The notes below the pieces were generated by a model. That model saw only the letters and a program-made list of their open reading frames with translations. It ran no database searches and was not told the origin of the DNA. The translations under genes were made by a program, and so were the position numbers. From Coffea arabica (Eukaryota > Streptophyta > Magnoliopsida > Gentianales > Rubiaceae), in the NCBI RefSeq assembly GCF_036785885.1, contig NC_092316.1:50539001-50603000 (forward strand): a DNA stretch of 64,000 nucleotides, read 5' to 3'. Shown one piece after another: positions 23,593-33,760 of this stretch (the stretch's first letter is position 1; every line of letters begins with the position of its first letter).

Positions 23593-24438
23593 AGACTAAA
23601 GATGTTGTGTAAGAGGTTTGCCGGTATACATATTTGAAATAGACTTGAAATAGATACAATCTTCAAAATACACTTGAAAATTGAAATAGATACTTTTGCA
23701 CGTCCAAATGTGTGTACAGAAGGAATATCAAAATGTTCACGAATTAATTAAGTTTCTTTTTTTTATTGATCTACATAAAAGAGATGGACCCTTATTTGTA
23801 CGTACATCGACTTTTGGACTTATAAATGTTCAAATATGAATGAACTGCCATACAGATTTGGAAAAAAATATTCAAGAATGATTAGTTGATCAAGAAGGAA
23901 ATCCAACTCGGTTTGCTAATTTATTAAATCAAAACAGAAAAAAAAAATAATTTTGCTACAATCAAATACTTACTGGGAAGGAAAAGAAAGAGCAAGACAA
24001 TGGCGCCAATGAATTTCCTCATATCCATCCTATACTTCAGTTGCTTCTCCTTCTTATTTGCCTTTCAAGTTCAACTTTGTTAGTTTCTTTGGTGCAAATG
24101 GGCTTTTCTTATAGACATGGATTGGCAACGGTGAAAGGATCATTGAAGCATTAATTATTGATACTTATAATATTTAATATGCGTATGCCAACTTTCATAC
24201 TAAAATAGGACAAAATACAACTTTACCCCCTTGAAATTTAGTGATTTTTTTACATAATCTCCTATAGTTTCAAAAACTATATATAACTCCTTCATATTTG
24301 GATTAAAGTGTCAAAATGACAGAAATGATCTTTTGTAATGGAACTCATGAAAATGTCAAAATTACCCTTGTTTAAAAATTAAAATGGGTGAATTGACTAA
24401 AATATATAAATATTTTATGCATTACACTCTAACTCCAA

Positions 24439-24949
24439 AGGCCTCTAAAATAGGCTGATGGTTTGGAGCACTAATCGACTTCAACTTCAACAATGATATC
24501 AAATAGATGTATATACACGTTCATGCAAGGGAGAAATGGACAATTTAAAAGTAGAGAATATTCATCTTTCCATTTTTTTTTCATCTTTCCATTATGTCTT
24601 CAAAATACACCTGAAATTGATCCTCTTGTATATCCAAATATGTGTGCAGACGGAATATTAAAATGTTCTCAAATTAATTGTCTTCTACATTGATCTACAT
24701 AAAAGAGATGGATCCAATTTGGTACATTTAATTTACTTTTGAAGTTATAAATGTTGAAACATAGTAAATAAAGTGCCACACAAATTTAGAGACGATATTC
24801 AAGAATGATTAGTTGATTAAAAGTGAAATCCAATTTGGTATGCTTAGTTTTCATGCAAAACAGAAAACCATGTATATTTTTGCTAGAACCAGATACTTAC
24901 AGGAAACGAAAAGAAAGAGCAAGGCAATGGCACCAACGAATTTCGTCAT
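24439..24949 (-). pseudogene. defensin-like pseudogene, exon 2 truncated
   Basis: Exon 1 (about 24955-24901) keeps the signal-peptide pattern and a GTAAGT donor, but the first methionine of the other units is ACG here and only the second ATG (24949) remains. Exon 2 is reduced to about 60 bases (24500-24439): the sequence for the acidic VEVE segment is present, then an in-frame stop replaces the residue before the first cysteine, and homology ends at about residue 20 of the exon, before the second cysteine. It lies immediately upstream of the copy whose exon 1 is at 24028, in the same orientation. Confidence 0.75.
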
Positions 24950-25099
24950 ATCCGTCCTCAACTTCAGTTGCTTTTTCTTCTTCAACTTTGTGAGTCTCTT
25001 TGGTGCAAATGGGCTCTTCTTATAGATATAGATTGCCAAAGGTGGAGAAATCATGCATTGAAGCATTCATTATTGATACTAATATTTTATGCCTATGTA

Positions 25100-25668
25100 T
25101 ATATTTATAGGTAATAAAATATGTCACCATCCTTTCATTCGTGGTAATCTATTCCAGCATGAATGGGAAATGGAGACAAATATGCAGTTCGTAGTTGGTT
25201 TTAGGCGGTCCACTATGTTGCTGTCTTGATTCTATATCTCAATCGGCAGATTCTTTCCTCTTTATCAGATTTCATTTGGGAGTTGGCATCAATTTGTTAA
25301 AATAAAGCTAGATTAGCTCTAAAGAAATACATTGAATTCATTTTGCGAATGCCATGTGCTCCTTTAAAACTTGAAACACGTCTTAGACTGTATACATAAT
25401 TTTTGTGCTTATTTATTAGTACATCCTAAGCTTATATGGAAAGTATGTTGCTCAAATATACATTTCTTGAATTTAAACTTCTAGTTGATCTTGGCCAACG
25501 AGAAGTAATTAGTGATGATTCATTGTCAAACTTCTGTGACTTCTATGTCAGTTTAACTTCTGCAAATTTTGATTTTTTTCAAGTTTTAAACCATTGAAAT
25601 GATAAGAAACCTTAATGACGGGATTTTTATATCAATGCAAGTTTATTTCAGAATTTTACCCGTTAGAC
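25100..25668. other. intergenic, no gene recognised
   Basis: The first about 80 bases continue the upstream region shared by the defensin-like units (a TGGTAATCTATTCCAGC-type block also near 38400). The rest has no recognisable feature. Confidence 0.4.
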
Positions 25669-27278
25669 TGCAAGTATACAGGCCATTAGTAATTTTGAGC
25701 AAATATTAGGTCGATCCCACAAGAAGTAATGTCTACAAGTACTAGGTCTTTATTTTCTCTATTATTTAGACTTATAATGAATTTGAGCAGAGAAATAATA
25801 TTGCTACTGTCTACAATTCTGAGTTAATAAATTGAAAGATACAAATGGAAAATTTTCACTAAAGACTTGAATCTAGGGATATAGATTCCACTTATGGCAT
25901 AAACAACACAAATGAATAGATTTACCTCTTGTTATTATGCTTGTTAAACCAGGGATTCATTTCCAAATCTCATTCTCATGATAAAATGGCATAGAGCAGT
26001 CCAGTTTTCCCTATTTTCATGGTAAAATACTAGTTCTACTCTGTTTTCCTTCATGAAATGCTAGATAATCCACTTAAGTGTATCTCTATTTTCATGAATA
26101 TACAACTCAAGCTCTACTCATGTTTTTCCATTGTTACTACCAATTCTCATTGACTAATAATAACTATAAACATGCTATTGGTGATCAAACAACAACAAGT
26201 AATTACAACTGCACAAATAGACAAGTTAATACAAGATACAACTAGTGTAAATCACATTCAATTCATATCATTTAGCCATAAGTTTCATCTATTCCCTAGA
26301 CAAAGAAGTTTAACTACTCATGAATGATATAACAATCAAACTCACAAGTTTATTAATGCAAAGCATCATAAAGTACAAGTACAAGAAAGATAAAGGAAAG
26401 CTTAGCCAAGTAACGGTGAAGCCCTCAAATTTCTGCTATGTCTTGTACAAGATGATTACAAGTTAAGTCTCCAAGTGCTTCCTCAAAAACTTCTAGCTAG
26501 ACAGAAAAAGAAATGTTACAAGAAGAAAAACTAGCTACGTATGGTCCTCTCCTAGCTTCTCCTTCCTTTTCTGCATAAAAGGTGGTAGAAAGGCACTTTC
26601 TTCTCCTTCATGATTCCAACCACTTAGATTTTGTAAAGAAAGTCAAAAGAAATGTTACTTTGACTTGTCAATAACTCATTTTGTCTTCCCTTTTTGTTGT
26701 AAAAGCATGTGCCACCGAATTCTCTCACCCAAGGTAGCTGGAAAGTTGTGTGAAAAGTGAGAAAAAATAGCTGTGCCACTTGCAGAAAAAAGAGGCAGAT
26801 CCAAGCCTCGAATCCGAGAGGTGAAGAATGATCCGAGCTCGGATCATTGCTGATCCGAGGCCTTTCTCTTATCGATCCGAGCTCGGATCGTTTGACCTCG
26901 GATGTACTGCTCCAGAAGTACAGACGAGGGCTCGAATCTCCATTTGTTCGCACGGATCCGAACTCGAATCTGTGCTAGTTAATTTCCAGTTTTTTACTTC
27001 TTTCCTTTTTCTTCATTTTTGCTCCCAGTATCCTTGTACTTTATCCTCCAGATGATCCTTACATTTTTCGTCATCTTGTGCATAAATTCCATATCCATAC
27101 CCTTCACAATTTCACAAAATTAACACGTTAATCCACTCATTTATCAAATTTTGAAGACTTAAACAATATTTAAGCAATTATCACCAAAAAGAGTTCAAAT
27201 ATAGCTTTAATCTCCTCAAAACATACCAAAAGTTCATGCCAAACTTGTACAAAATGTATGTTAAATATTCACTTATCA
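25669..27278. repeat. probable solo LTR or LTR remnant
   Basis: Begins TGCAAGTATACAGG and then has a GGTCGATCCCACAAGAAGTA block of the sort found near the 5' end of Athila/Tat LTRs and analogous to GGTCGAATCCACAGGGA in the element at 17190. It ends CACTTATCA. Internal ATCCGAGCTCGGATC palindromic blocks occur near 26829-26890. No second LTR, internal region or matching target-site duplication was found, so the boundaries are tentative. Confidence 0.5.
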
Positions 27279-28547
27279 TTCAACACCAATCATGTAATTG
27301 GCACACCAACTAAAATCTACCATGTTACTGAATATAGAAAAAGAACATGAAGGGTATTCATCTAGAATGAAGAAGGGGAAACTGAGGAGAAGAGATTGCT
27401 AAAGAACAAAGCACAGGTAGAGAAGACAGATGAGCGGCGATAACAATCAAAGTTAGTTATGCTTAATATACTTTTCTTATAAGCTATATGCCCTCTAATA
27501 AATTGTGTTACATATAGCCATATCAATGGGTTGGATCTTACCTAAATCTAACTCAGACGCAATATACTTGAGTAGAGTTTAGATTTAATTTGTCAAATTC
27601 AAATATTACCCAAATCCAAACCCTTTAAGAGAGTCATGCGTCTGGCAGGATTTGGTTTCTATGATCCAGACTCAAATCCACATCCAAATCAGATCCTACC
27701 TAAATCCATGTTTAAATAATATATATATATATATCAGTAAATTTATAAAATAATCTAACATTCTATGTTCAATGCAAACCTTTTTAGGAAAAGGAGAAAA
27801 ATAAAAGCAACAGATGAAGATTAGTTTTAATTCTTTGAAAATAAATAGTTTTAGCTTATTAATTCTTTCATTGAGTTCATAATATTGCATTCAACATCTA
27901 GAATGTTAATTTTATTATTTGAAAAATAAAAATTGGATGGTATTTATATTATTTTTGAACTCTATATATTATCAAAATATTTTTACTTTCCTTGTTCAAA
28001 AAAATATCCACCAATGCACATTGAATACTCAAACCCATAAGGGTCTAGGTTTGGGTTTACCTTTTTAGACCCATAACGGTTTGGATCTAGATATGAGTAT
28101 AACTAAATTTAATATTTTTGGATTTAAATTAAAGGAATCCAATTCAGACTTTATCCACTGACATGACTAATTACATATGCCATTTTGTCATTATCATCAA
28201 AAGAACTAAAACTTGCAAGAAAATCTTTTCGTGTTTGCAAATCACATAACTAAAAATAAACAAAAAAGAAATATTTGCGTTTAGTGGTGCAAAAATGGAA
28301 ATTATGAGAGGGTGACAGAATCTTATGAGAAACAAAAAGAAAATAGATTGCCATGAAGGTGCCATGCTATTTCCTCATACATCTCCATCCTCAAGATTCT
28401 TTGGTATTGATCTTGGTTGAAGCTTCAATTTTGTTTATGCAGACCAGAATTTTGGACAGAGCAACATTGCCAGAGGGGGCCGGTATATGATTCTCAAGTA
28501 GCATTTTATAAGCATTGCAGGTGTAATTGAAAAAAAGAGAGGAAAAA
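27279..28547. other. intergenic with decayed repeat
   Basis: Between about 27510 and 28150, CCAAATCCAAACCC-type and GGGTTTGGGT/GGATCTAG-type blocks occur in opposite orientation around a (TA)n tract, suggesting a decayed foldback element. No coding frame is convincing. Confidence 0.35.
28335..28412 (-). pseudogene. possible relic of a defensin-like exon 1
   Basis: On the minus strand GAGGATGGAGATGTATGAGG followed by a GGCACC-containing stretch resembles the start of exon 1 in the other units (ATGGATATGAGGAAATT then GGTGCC). No splice donor and no exon 2 are visible. The similarity covers only about 45 bases. Confidence 0.3.
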
Positions 28548-28690
28548 TTGTGTTTGGATAGAAGATTATTTTTAAAAAAATTAGAATAATTACTGTAACA
28601 CTTTTTATAATGTGATTTATTTGTATAAAAAGGTGGATAAAAAATTTAATTGACAAATGTATATTGATGTTATATTCTACAAATGATTCA
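28548..28690. mobile_element. decayed MITE of the family at 1522-1691
   Basis: Contains AATAATTACTGTAACACTTT and AAAAAGGTGGAT in the order seen in reverse complement at 1522-1691. The termini are degraded and no target-site duplication is visible. Confidence 0.45.
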
Positions 28691-28700
28691 TTCATTTTTG

Positions 28701-29036
28701 GCTTTGACAACAAAATTAGCCTGGGAGGGAGGTACCTCATTTGAGGGTTACTAGTTGGTTCCCTAAGAAATTTTGCAAACATGCTCATAATCATCTTGTT
28801 GTCACGTATTCCTTCTTTCTTTAAAAAAAGGAATAATTACTTCTTCTTTTTTTTTTTTTTTTTTTTTTTTGTAAACCTTCTCAAGAATGCAATCTGAACG
28901 TTGATTGGCAGTGGCTGGAGGATTGCAGTGGACAAGAAAGTATTTTTGCCTTTCACAAGATTAAAAAAAAAAAGATTCAGATGAGTGCCAATACCAATTC
29001 TTACCTGGTATTCCAAAGGTTACAGGTACAAGCGTG
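28701..29036. repeat. segment duplicated at 51719-51893
   Basis: Two blocks match the later locus in the same order: GAGGGTTA-TAGTTGGTTCCC near 28742 and 51759, and ACCAATTCTTAC-TG-TATTCC near 28993 and 51861. In this copy they are separated by extra sequence containing a poly-T run at 28849-28870. Confidence 0.7.
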
Positions 29037-29429
29037 AACTACTCAATATATCAAGAAGCTGATATATATCCTCCCATGATAGCTTTGTATACTCTAGAAA
29101 GCCAAAGTTTTAAGGAGTCCATTACCTCAAAACCATCTCGAAACTCGAGGGTAGCAGTCTATATAGATGAGGCGGTTGAGGTGATAGACCTTTTAGTCAT
29201 TTGACAAGCCGAAGATGCTAAACAAGTTCATGAAGCCTTAGTTAGTAACTATCCATATCATAATCGTATTGCACACGTTCATATGTATAGTTTAAAAAAA
29301 TTTATATTTTGAAAGCTATTCTTGCTTTTTACATAAGCTTATAAAATATGAAATGAATTTTTGGCGTATTATCTTCAAATGTTTTTAAAAGTTTAAATTT
29401 TGTCTAATAATAATGACATATCTTTCAAG

Positions 29430-29462
<33 letters not shown>
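29430..29462. repeat. (TA)n microsatellite
   Basis: About 16 TA units, near the LINE insertion site. Confidence 0.95.
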
Positions 29463-29463
<1 letters not shown>

Positions 29464-29638
29464 ACACTTGCATACATTATAATTTTTATAAATTTTTACA
29501 TGTAAATATATTTGAGTAATAAAGCTTCACTAAATTTAATGCTTGATACACAAAGAGAGCTAAAAGTGGCATTAATATATCTTTTTTATTTAAACTTTTT
29601 TATTTTATTAATGAAAGAGATATACACAATATTTTTCC

Positions 29639-32600
29639 TTACAGACGTCTAATTTTCCGAACTGAGGGCAAACCCAACTTGTCTAGAAAAATTGCCCCAC
29701 GAGCTACCCTTGGGAGCATAGTTAAGCTGTCATAAATCTTGACTTGTTGGTGGGGATGAGATGTTCCGACATTGGATAAAGCGTCAGCAACTGTGTTAGC
29801 CTCTCGATAACAGTGTGATAAATGAGCAGGATCTTTCAAGAGCTTCAAAATTTGTCTGATTTCCCTTCGAATCTCCCATGGACATTGAATACGCTGCTGA
29901 ATGATCTCAACTAAAAGCAATGAATCTGATTGAACCCTTATATTTTCGAAACCCCTATTTTTACATGTTTGAAGACCAATAAGGAGGGCCCAAGTCTCTG
30001 CACGGAGAGATGTAGTGTGTCCAAGATAAGCCGAGAAAACAATCACTGGTACGCCAAATGAATCTCGGAGAACTCCACCACCTCCACCCACTCCTGGATT
30101 ACCTTTAGAGCATCCATCCGTGTTGAGTATCAACCTCCCTGTCTCCTTTATTTCCCAGCGAACCAATTTATATGCAATTCTACCGACAGATACATGCGAT
30201 CGATCATACAAATGATGAAAAGACTGCAATTGAAGTTCTTGTTTGAAATGAATCCCCACCATAGACTGTATTTCTGAGAAAATGTTCTTACAAATAACAG
30301 ACGATTGCATCTGAACACCCTCAAACATTGCTCTATTTCTTGCTTTCCAAATCTGCCAGCAAAGTACACTAGGTAGAATGCGGTCGATAAGTCGTCGTGT
30401 CTCAGAGTCATGTAAACGTAGCCACCATCCTACGATGCGAGGACGCAAAAAAGATCCTGGACACCTGAATCCACATAGGCCTCCAAAATAGTTCCAAACT
30501 ACCGAGGCAATATGTCCGTTGGCAAATAGGTGCTCAATAGACTCCACAGATGCCGAGGAGCAGCAAAAACACTTTGAGGGAAGTTGGAAGCCAAGCTTAC
30601 CTAACCTATCTGGTAATGGTAGTCTTCTCAGAAACAATCTTAACATGAAGAATGAGACTTTCCAAGGAATCTGAGGATGCCAAATGTAAGTAAAAGCCAT
30701 TGACTTGTGTCGGGTCTGCCTGACGTCCCCAAAAGCCGATTGGAGAGAGAACTTACCAGATGTCGTGGGCATCCAAAAGACTTCAACTTCCCTCCCTTCC
30801 TCTGGTACCGGGTGTGCCAAAATAGAAGTAAGTTTCTCGCTTGGCATCGTCGAATGTAAGAGATTTATATTCCAGTGACCATTGGTGATAAAATTTTGGA
30901 ATGACAAATTTGGGATAACTTTTGCATGTAGAAATAACGCACCACTTCCCAACCAGTTGTCATACAAAAAATGACAAGCTCCATCCCATAACATTGAGAG
31001 CTCCACTTGTCTACTTACGTTGATCATCCTTCTCCAGATTGCCGAGTCCGTTGTTCTGAGTTCGATCTGACAAGGATGAAGGCTTCCGCAATATTTTGCT
31101 TTCATGAACGATGCCCACAAGGATGATCCTGTTCGGAAATTCCACCAAAGCTTGCATGAAAAAGCTTGATATACGTCTCGTAGTCTCCGGAATCCGACTC
31201 CCCCTTCCTCAACCGGGTAACACAAGTGAGACCATCGTATCCAGTGGAATTTCGAGTCGTCGGTTGATGATCTCCACAGGAAGTTCGAGCACGAACTTTC
31301 TATAATTTTGAACACCTTGGCCGGGATCACAGCAGCTGACATTAGATGCATTGGCATAGAAGCCAACACGTGCTTGATTAGAACTATTTTGCCTCCAGAG
31401 GAAAGCAGCCTTGATTTCCATGACAAAATCCTCCCTAGAATAGACTGACACACTTCTCCAAAATATGAAGATTTGCATCTTCTAGAATAAAGAGGGAATC
31501 CCAAATAACGTATCGGAAATGATTGCCAGGCAAACCCAGTGATACGTTCAATCACCCTTCGTCTCGCCGGTGGCATCGATGGGTGGACCAAATAACAGCT
31601 TTTTTGCACATTTATGAGTTGCCCCGAACACCTTTGATATGCCTGTAACACCTGCATGATTGCCTTCAGAGAAGACGAGGATCCATTTGCGAATATAAGA
31701 ATATCATCCGCAAATGCCAAGTGAGTAATAGTCGGACACCGATATGGAACTTTGAAACCCAGGAACCTCGATTGCATGGTGAGGTTATTCAGTCCTCTAG
31801 ACAAAACCTCAAATCTTATAATGAATAATGCAGGAGATAATGGGTCTCCCTGACGAAGACCTCTCGAAGACTTGAAGAAACCGTAGGAGGAACCATTTAT
31901 AATGATTGAAAACCAGACATTAGAGAGTAACCGCCATATAAGGTCAATAAATATTTCCCCGAATCCAAACCTCCTTAGAATATTAATAATATGGCCCCAT
32001 GACATCCGGTCATATGCCTTGGACATGTCTAGTTTCATTAAAACATTTTCACCTCTATTCTTTTTTCCCATGCTTGATACCATCTCTTGAGCTAGTAGAA
32101 AATTTTCAGTTATATTGCGGCCCTTCACAAAACCTGTCTGATGTGGGGAAATGATTTTTGGCAGTAAACAAGCCATCCTGTCTGTCAAAATCCGAGATAA
32201 CACTTTATTGAAAAAATTGCATAGACTGATAGGCCTGAATTGAGAGAATTCCTGAGGATTTGGCATCTTTAGAATTAGTATAATTGAAGTAGAAGTGATG
32301 AATCGTGGTAGCTCCGCCCCACAGAAGAAGCTCAGTACCGCATTGTAAACATCTTGAGCGATCACTTCCCAAGCAAATGTAAAAAATTTGCCTGTAAAAC
32401 CGTCTGGACCAGCTGCACTTTCTCCATCCATTAACTTTATGACTCCATATACCTCCTCAATTGAAGGTAATGCTTCCAGTTTTCCATTATCCTCTTCCGT
32501 AACCAAGTGCGGAATTAAATGTAGCATATCAGTAGATGATTCCAAAGAGCCCGTGAAAAGATCATTGAAATATGCCGTTGCCTCACTTGCTATATCATCG

Positions 32601-33760
32601 TCCTTTTCCACCCACTCACCAGTGGACTTTTTGATGCGGTGTATCATTCCTTGAGCTCTTCTCTGCCTTACTACCGCATGAAAATATCTTGTATTCCTAT
32701 CTCCATGACGAAGCCATTTGACCCTGGCCTTCTGTCTCCAATACTGTTCTTCAATTGACATTGAATACCGCAATTCTGCTTGTGCCTTATTAAGCTCAAT
32801 TTGACACTCTTCGGAATAATCGTGGTCTAGCAACTCCTTAGCTCGTTGAACCGCCATTTCTGAAGAACGGACAGCGTCAAAAATATTCCCAAAATGTTGC
32901 TTGTTCCATGATTGAATAGCTCTCCTTGTTGCCAATAATTTAGAACACAATACGCGTAGCGGAGGCCCACCCACATCTTGTTTCCAAACATGGCGAATCA
33001 CTTCCAAGAGATCTGGTTTGGAAGTCCAAACATTCAAAAATCGGAACGGCCGAGGTTTGTTATCTGACCGAGTTGCAAAAGAAACCTTCAATGGTGCATG
33101 ATCGGAGGGATGTCTTGCCAAGTGAAGTACCGAAATGTCATTTGAAAAATCCAAACAAGGTCCATTGACTAAAAATCTGTCCAACCTTTTTGAAATCCGA
33201 GCTCTACTCCGTCGATTATTAGACCATGTGAATTTAGATCCTGAAAAACCGACATCAAAGACCTCAGCTTCCTCCATGAAATTCATAAAATCCACTCCTT
33301 CCGCTATAGCAAATGGACGCCCCCCTCGCTTTTCATGTGCTGCTAATATAACGTTGAAATCACCTCCAATACACCAAGGAAGTAAAGTAGGCTTATCATG
33401 TAATAATGATGTCCATAACTCTTTACGCTCATCCACTGAACACTTTGCATGAACAAAAGACATAATGATGGAACTTGGTAGTAATGGATTTTGAACATCT
33501 AGAGAAATATGTTGATCCGAACTACCAACGATCGAGCAAACAAAAGGATTATTATAGAAAAGCCAAATATCGCTAGAGCAATTAACAAACACATAATCAA
33601 AAGATAGACGTAACCGAATGAGTTCGATTTTAGATACGTCTAGTTTTGGCTCACAAATCACAACAAAATGAACATGATAAATCCGAACTAATTTAATCAA
33701 TCTTCTTAGGTTTGGTGCTTTTGCTATCCCTCTAATATTCCAAAATAATCCATTAATCAT
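29639..33760 (-). CDS. LINE ORF2: endonuclease, reverse transcriptase, RNase H
   Basis: A 1373-residue polyprotein. Residues 1-230 are the AP-like endonuclease that nicks the target (E37, GGDFN at 132-136, SDH at 219-221). Residues about 480-760 are the reverse transcriptase, with FRPISLCN at 508-515, KLDMSKAYDR at 576-585 and the catalytic FADD at 683-686. A zinc-binding RVT region with paired cysteines and a histidine lies at about 1025-1095. Residues about 1210-1345 are an RNase H domain with the full set of acidic residues (D1214, E1255, D1279, D1326). The ATG at 33760 sits inside the end of ORF1 as ATGATTAA, an 8-base overlap, so ORF2 is probably translated by termination and re-initiation. 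Length and domain order are complete for a plant L1-clade LINE. Confidence 0.93.
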   Translation of the reverse strand: MINGLFWNIRGIAKAPNLRRLIKLVRIYHVHFVVICEPKLDVSKIELIRLRLSFDYVFVNCSSDIWLFYNNPFVCSIVGSSDQHISLDVQNPLLPSSIIMSFVHAKCSVDERKELWTSLLHDKPTLLPWCIGGDFNVILAAHEKRGGRPFAIAEGVDFMNFMEEAEVFDVGFSGSKFTWSNNRRSRARISKRLDRFLVNGPCLDFSNDISVLHLARHPSDHAPLKVSFATRSDNKPRPFRFLNVWTSKPDLLEVIRHVWKQDVGGPPLRVLCSKLLATRRAIQSWNKQHFGNIFDAVRSSEMAVQRAKELLDHDYSEECQIELNKAQAELRYSMSIEEQYWRQKARVKWLRHGDRNTRYFHAVVRQRRAQGMIHRIKKSTGEWVEKDDDIASEATAYFNDLFTGSLESSTDMLHLIPHLVTEEDNGKLEALPSIEEVYGVIKLMDGESAAGPDGFTGKFFTFAWEVIAQDVYNAVLSFFCGAELPRFITSTSIILILKMPNPQEFSQFRPISLCNFFNKVLSRILTDRMACLLPKIISPHQTGFVKGRNITENFLLAQEMVSSMGKKNRGENVLMKLDMSKAYDRMSWGHIINILRRFGFGEIFIDLIWRLLSNVWFSIIINGSSYGFFKSSRGLRQGDPLSPALFIIRFEVLSRGLNNLTMQSRFLGFKVPYRCPTITHLAFADDILIFANGSSSSLKAIMQVLQAYQRCSGQLINVQKSCYLVHPSMPPARRRVIERITGFAWQSFPIRYLGFPLYSRRCKSSYFGEVCQSILGRILSWKSRLLSSGGKIVLIKHVLASMPMHLMSAAVIPAKVFKIIESSCSNFLWRSSTDDSKFHWIRWSHLCYPVEEGGVGFRRLRDVYQAFSCKLWWNFRTGSSLWASFMKAKYCGSLHPCQIELRTTDSAIWRRMINVSRQVELSMLWDGACHFLYDNWLGSGALFLHAKVIPNLSFQNFITNGHWNINLLHSTMPSEKLTSILAHPVPEEGREVEVFWMPTTSGKFSLQSAFGDVRQTRHKSMAFTYIWHPQIPWKVSFFMLRLFLRRLPLPDRLGKLGFQLPSKCFCCSSASVESIEHLFANGHIASVVWNYFGGLCGFRCPGSFLRPRIVGWWLRLHDSETRRLIDRILPSVLCWQIWKARNRAMFEGVQMQSSVICKNIFSEIQSMVGIHFKQELQLQSFHHLYDRSHVSVGRIAYKLVRWEIKETGRLILNTDGCSKGNPGVGGGGGVLRDSFGVPVIVFSAYLGHTTSLRAETWALLIGLQTCKNRGFENIRVQSDSLLLVEIIQQRIQCPWEIRREIRQILKLLKDPAHLSHCYREANTVADALSNVGTSHPHQQVKIYDSLTMLPRVARGAIFLDKLGLPSVRKIRRL

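Larger units (their letters stand above)
16829..24028 (-). pseudogene. defensin-like pseudogene with an LTR retrotransposon in its intron
   Basis: Exon 1 (24028-23974) is open and encodes an 18-residue signal-peptide start beginning MDMRKF, ending at a good GTAAGT donor after one extra base (phase 1). Exon 2 (16998-16829) follows a TAG acceptor and aligns with the intact copies at 36957 and 61833, but two bases are missing before the first cysteine and one base is missing near the end, so the eighth cysteine falls out of frame. Between the exons lies the complete LTR element at 17190-23592; without it the intron would be about 565 bases, close to the 670-base intron of the copy at 61664. Loss of function is clear from the frameshifts whatever the effect of the insertion. 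Confidence 0.85.
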
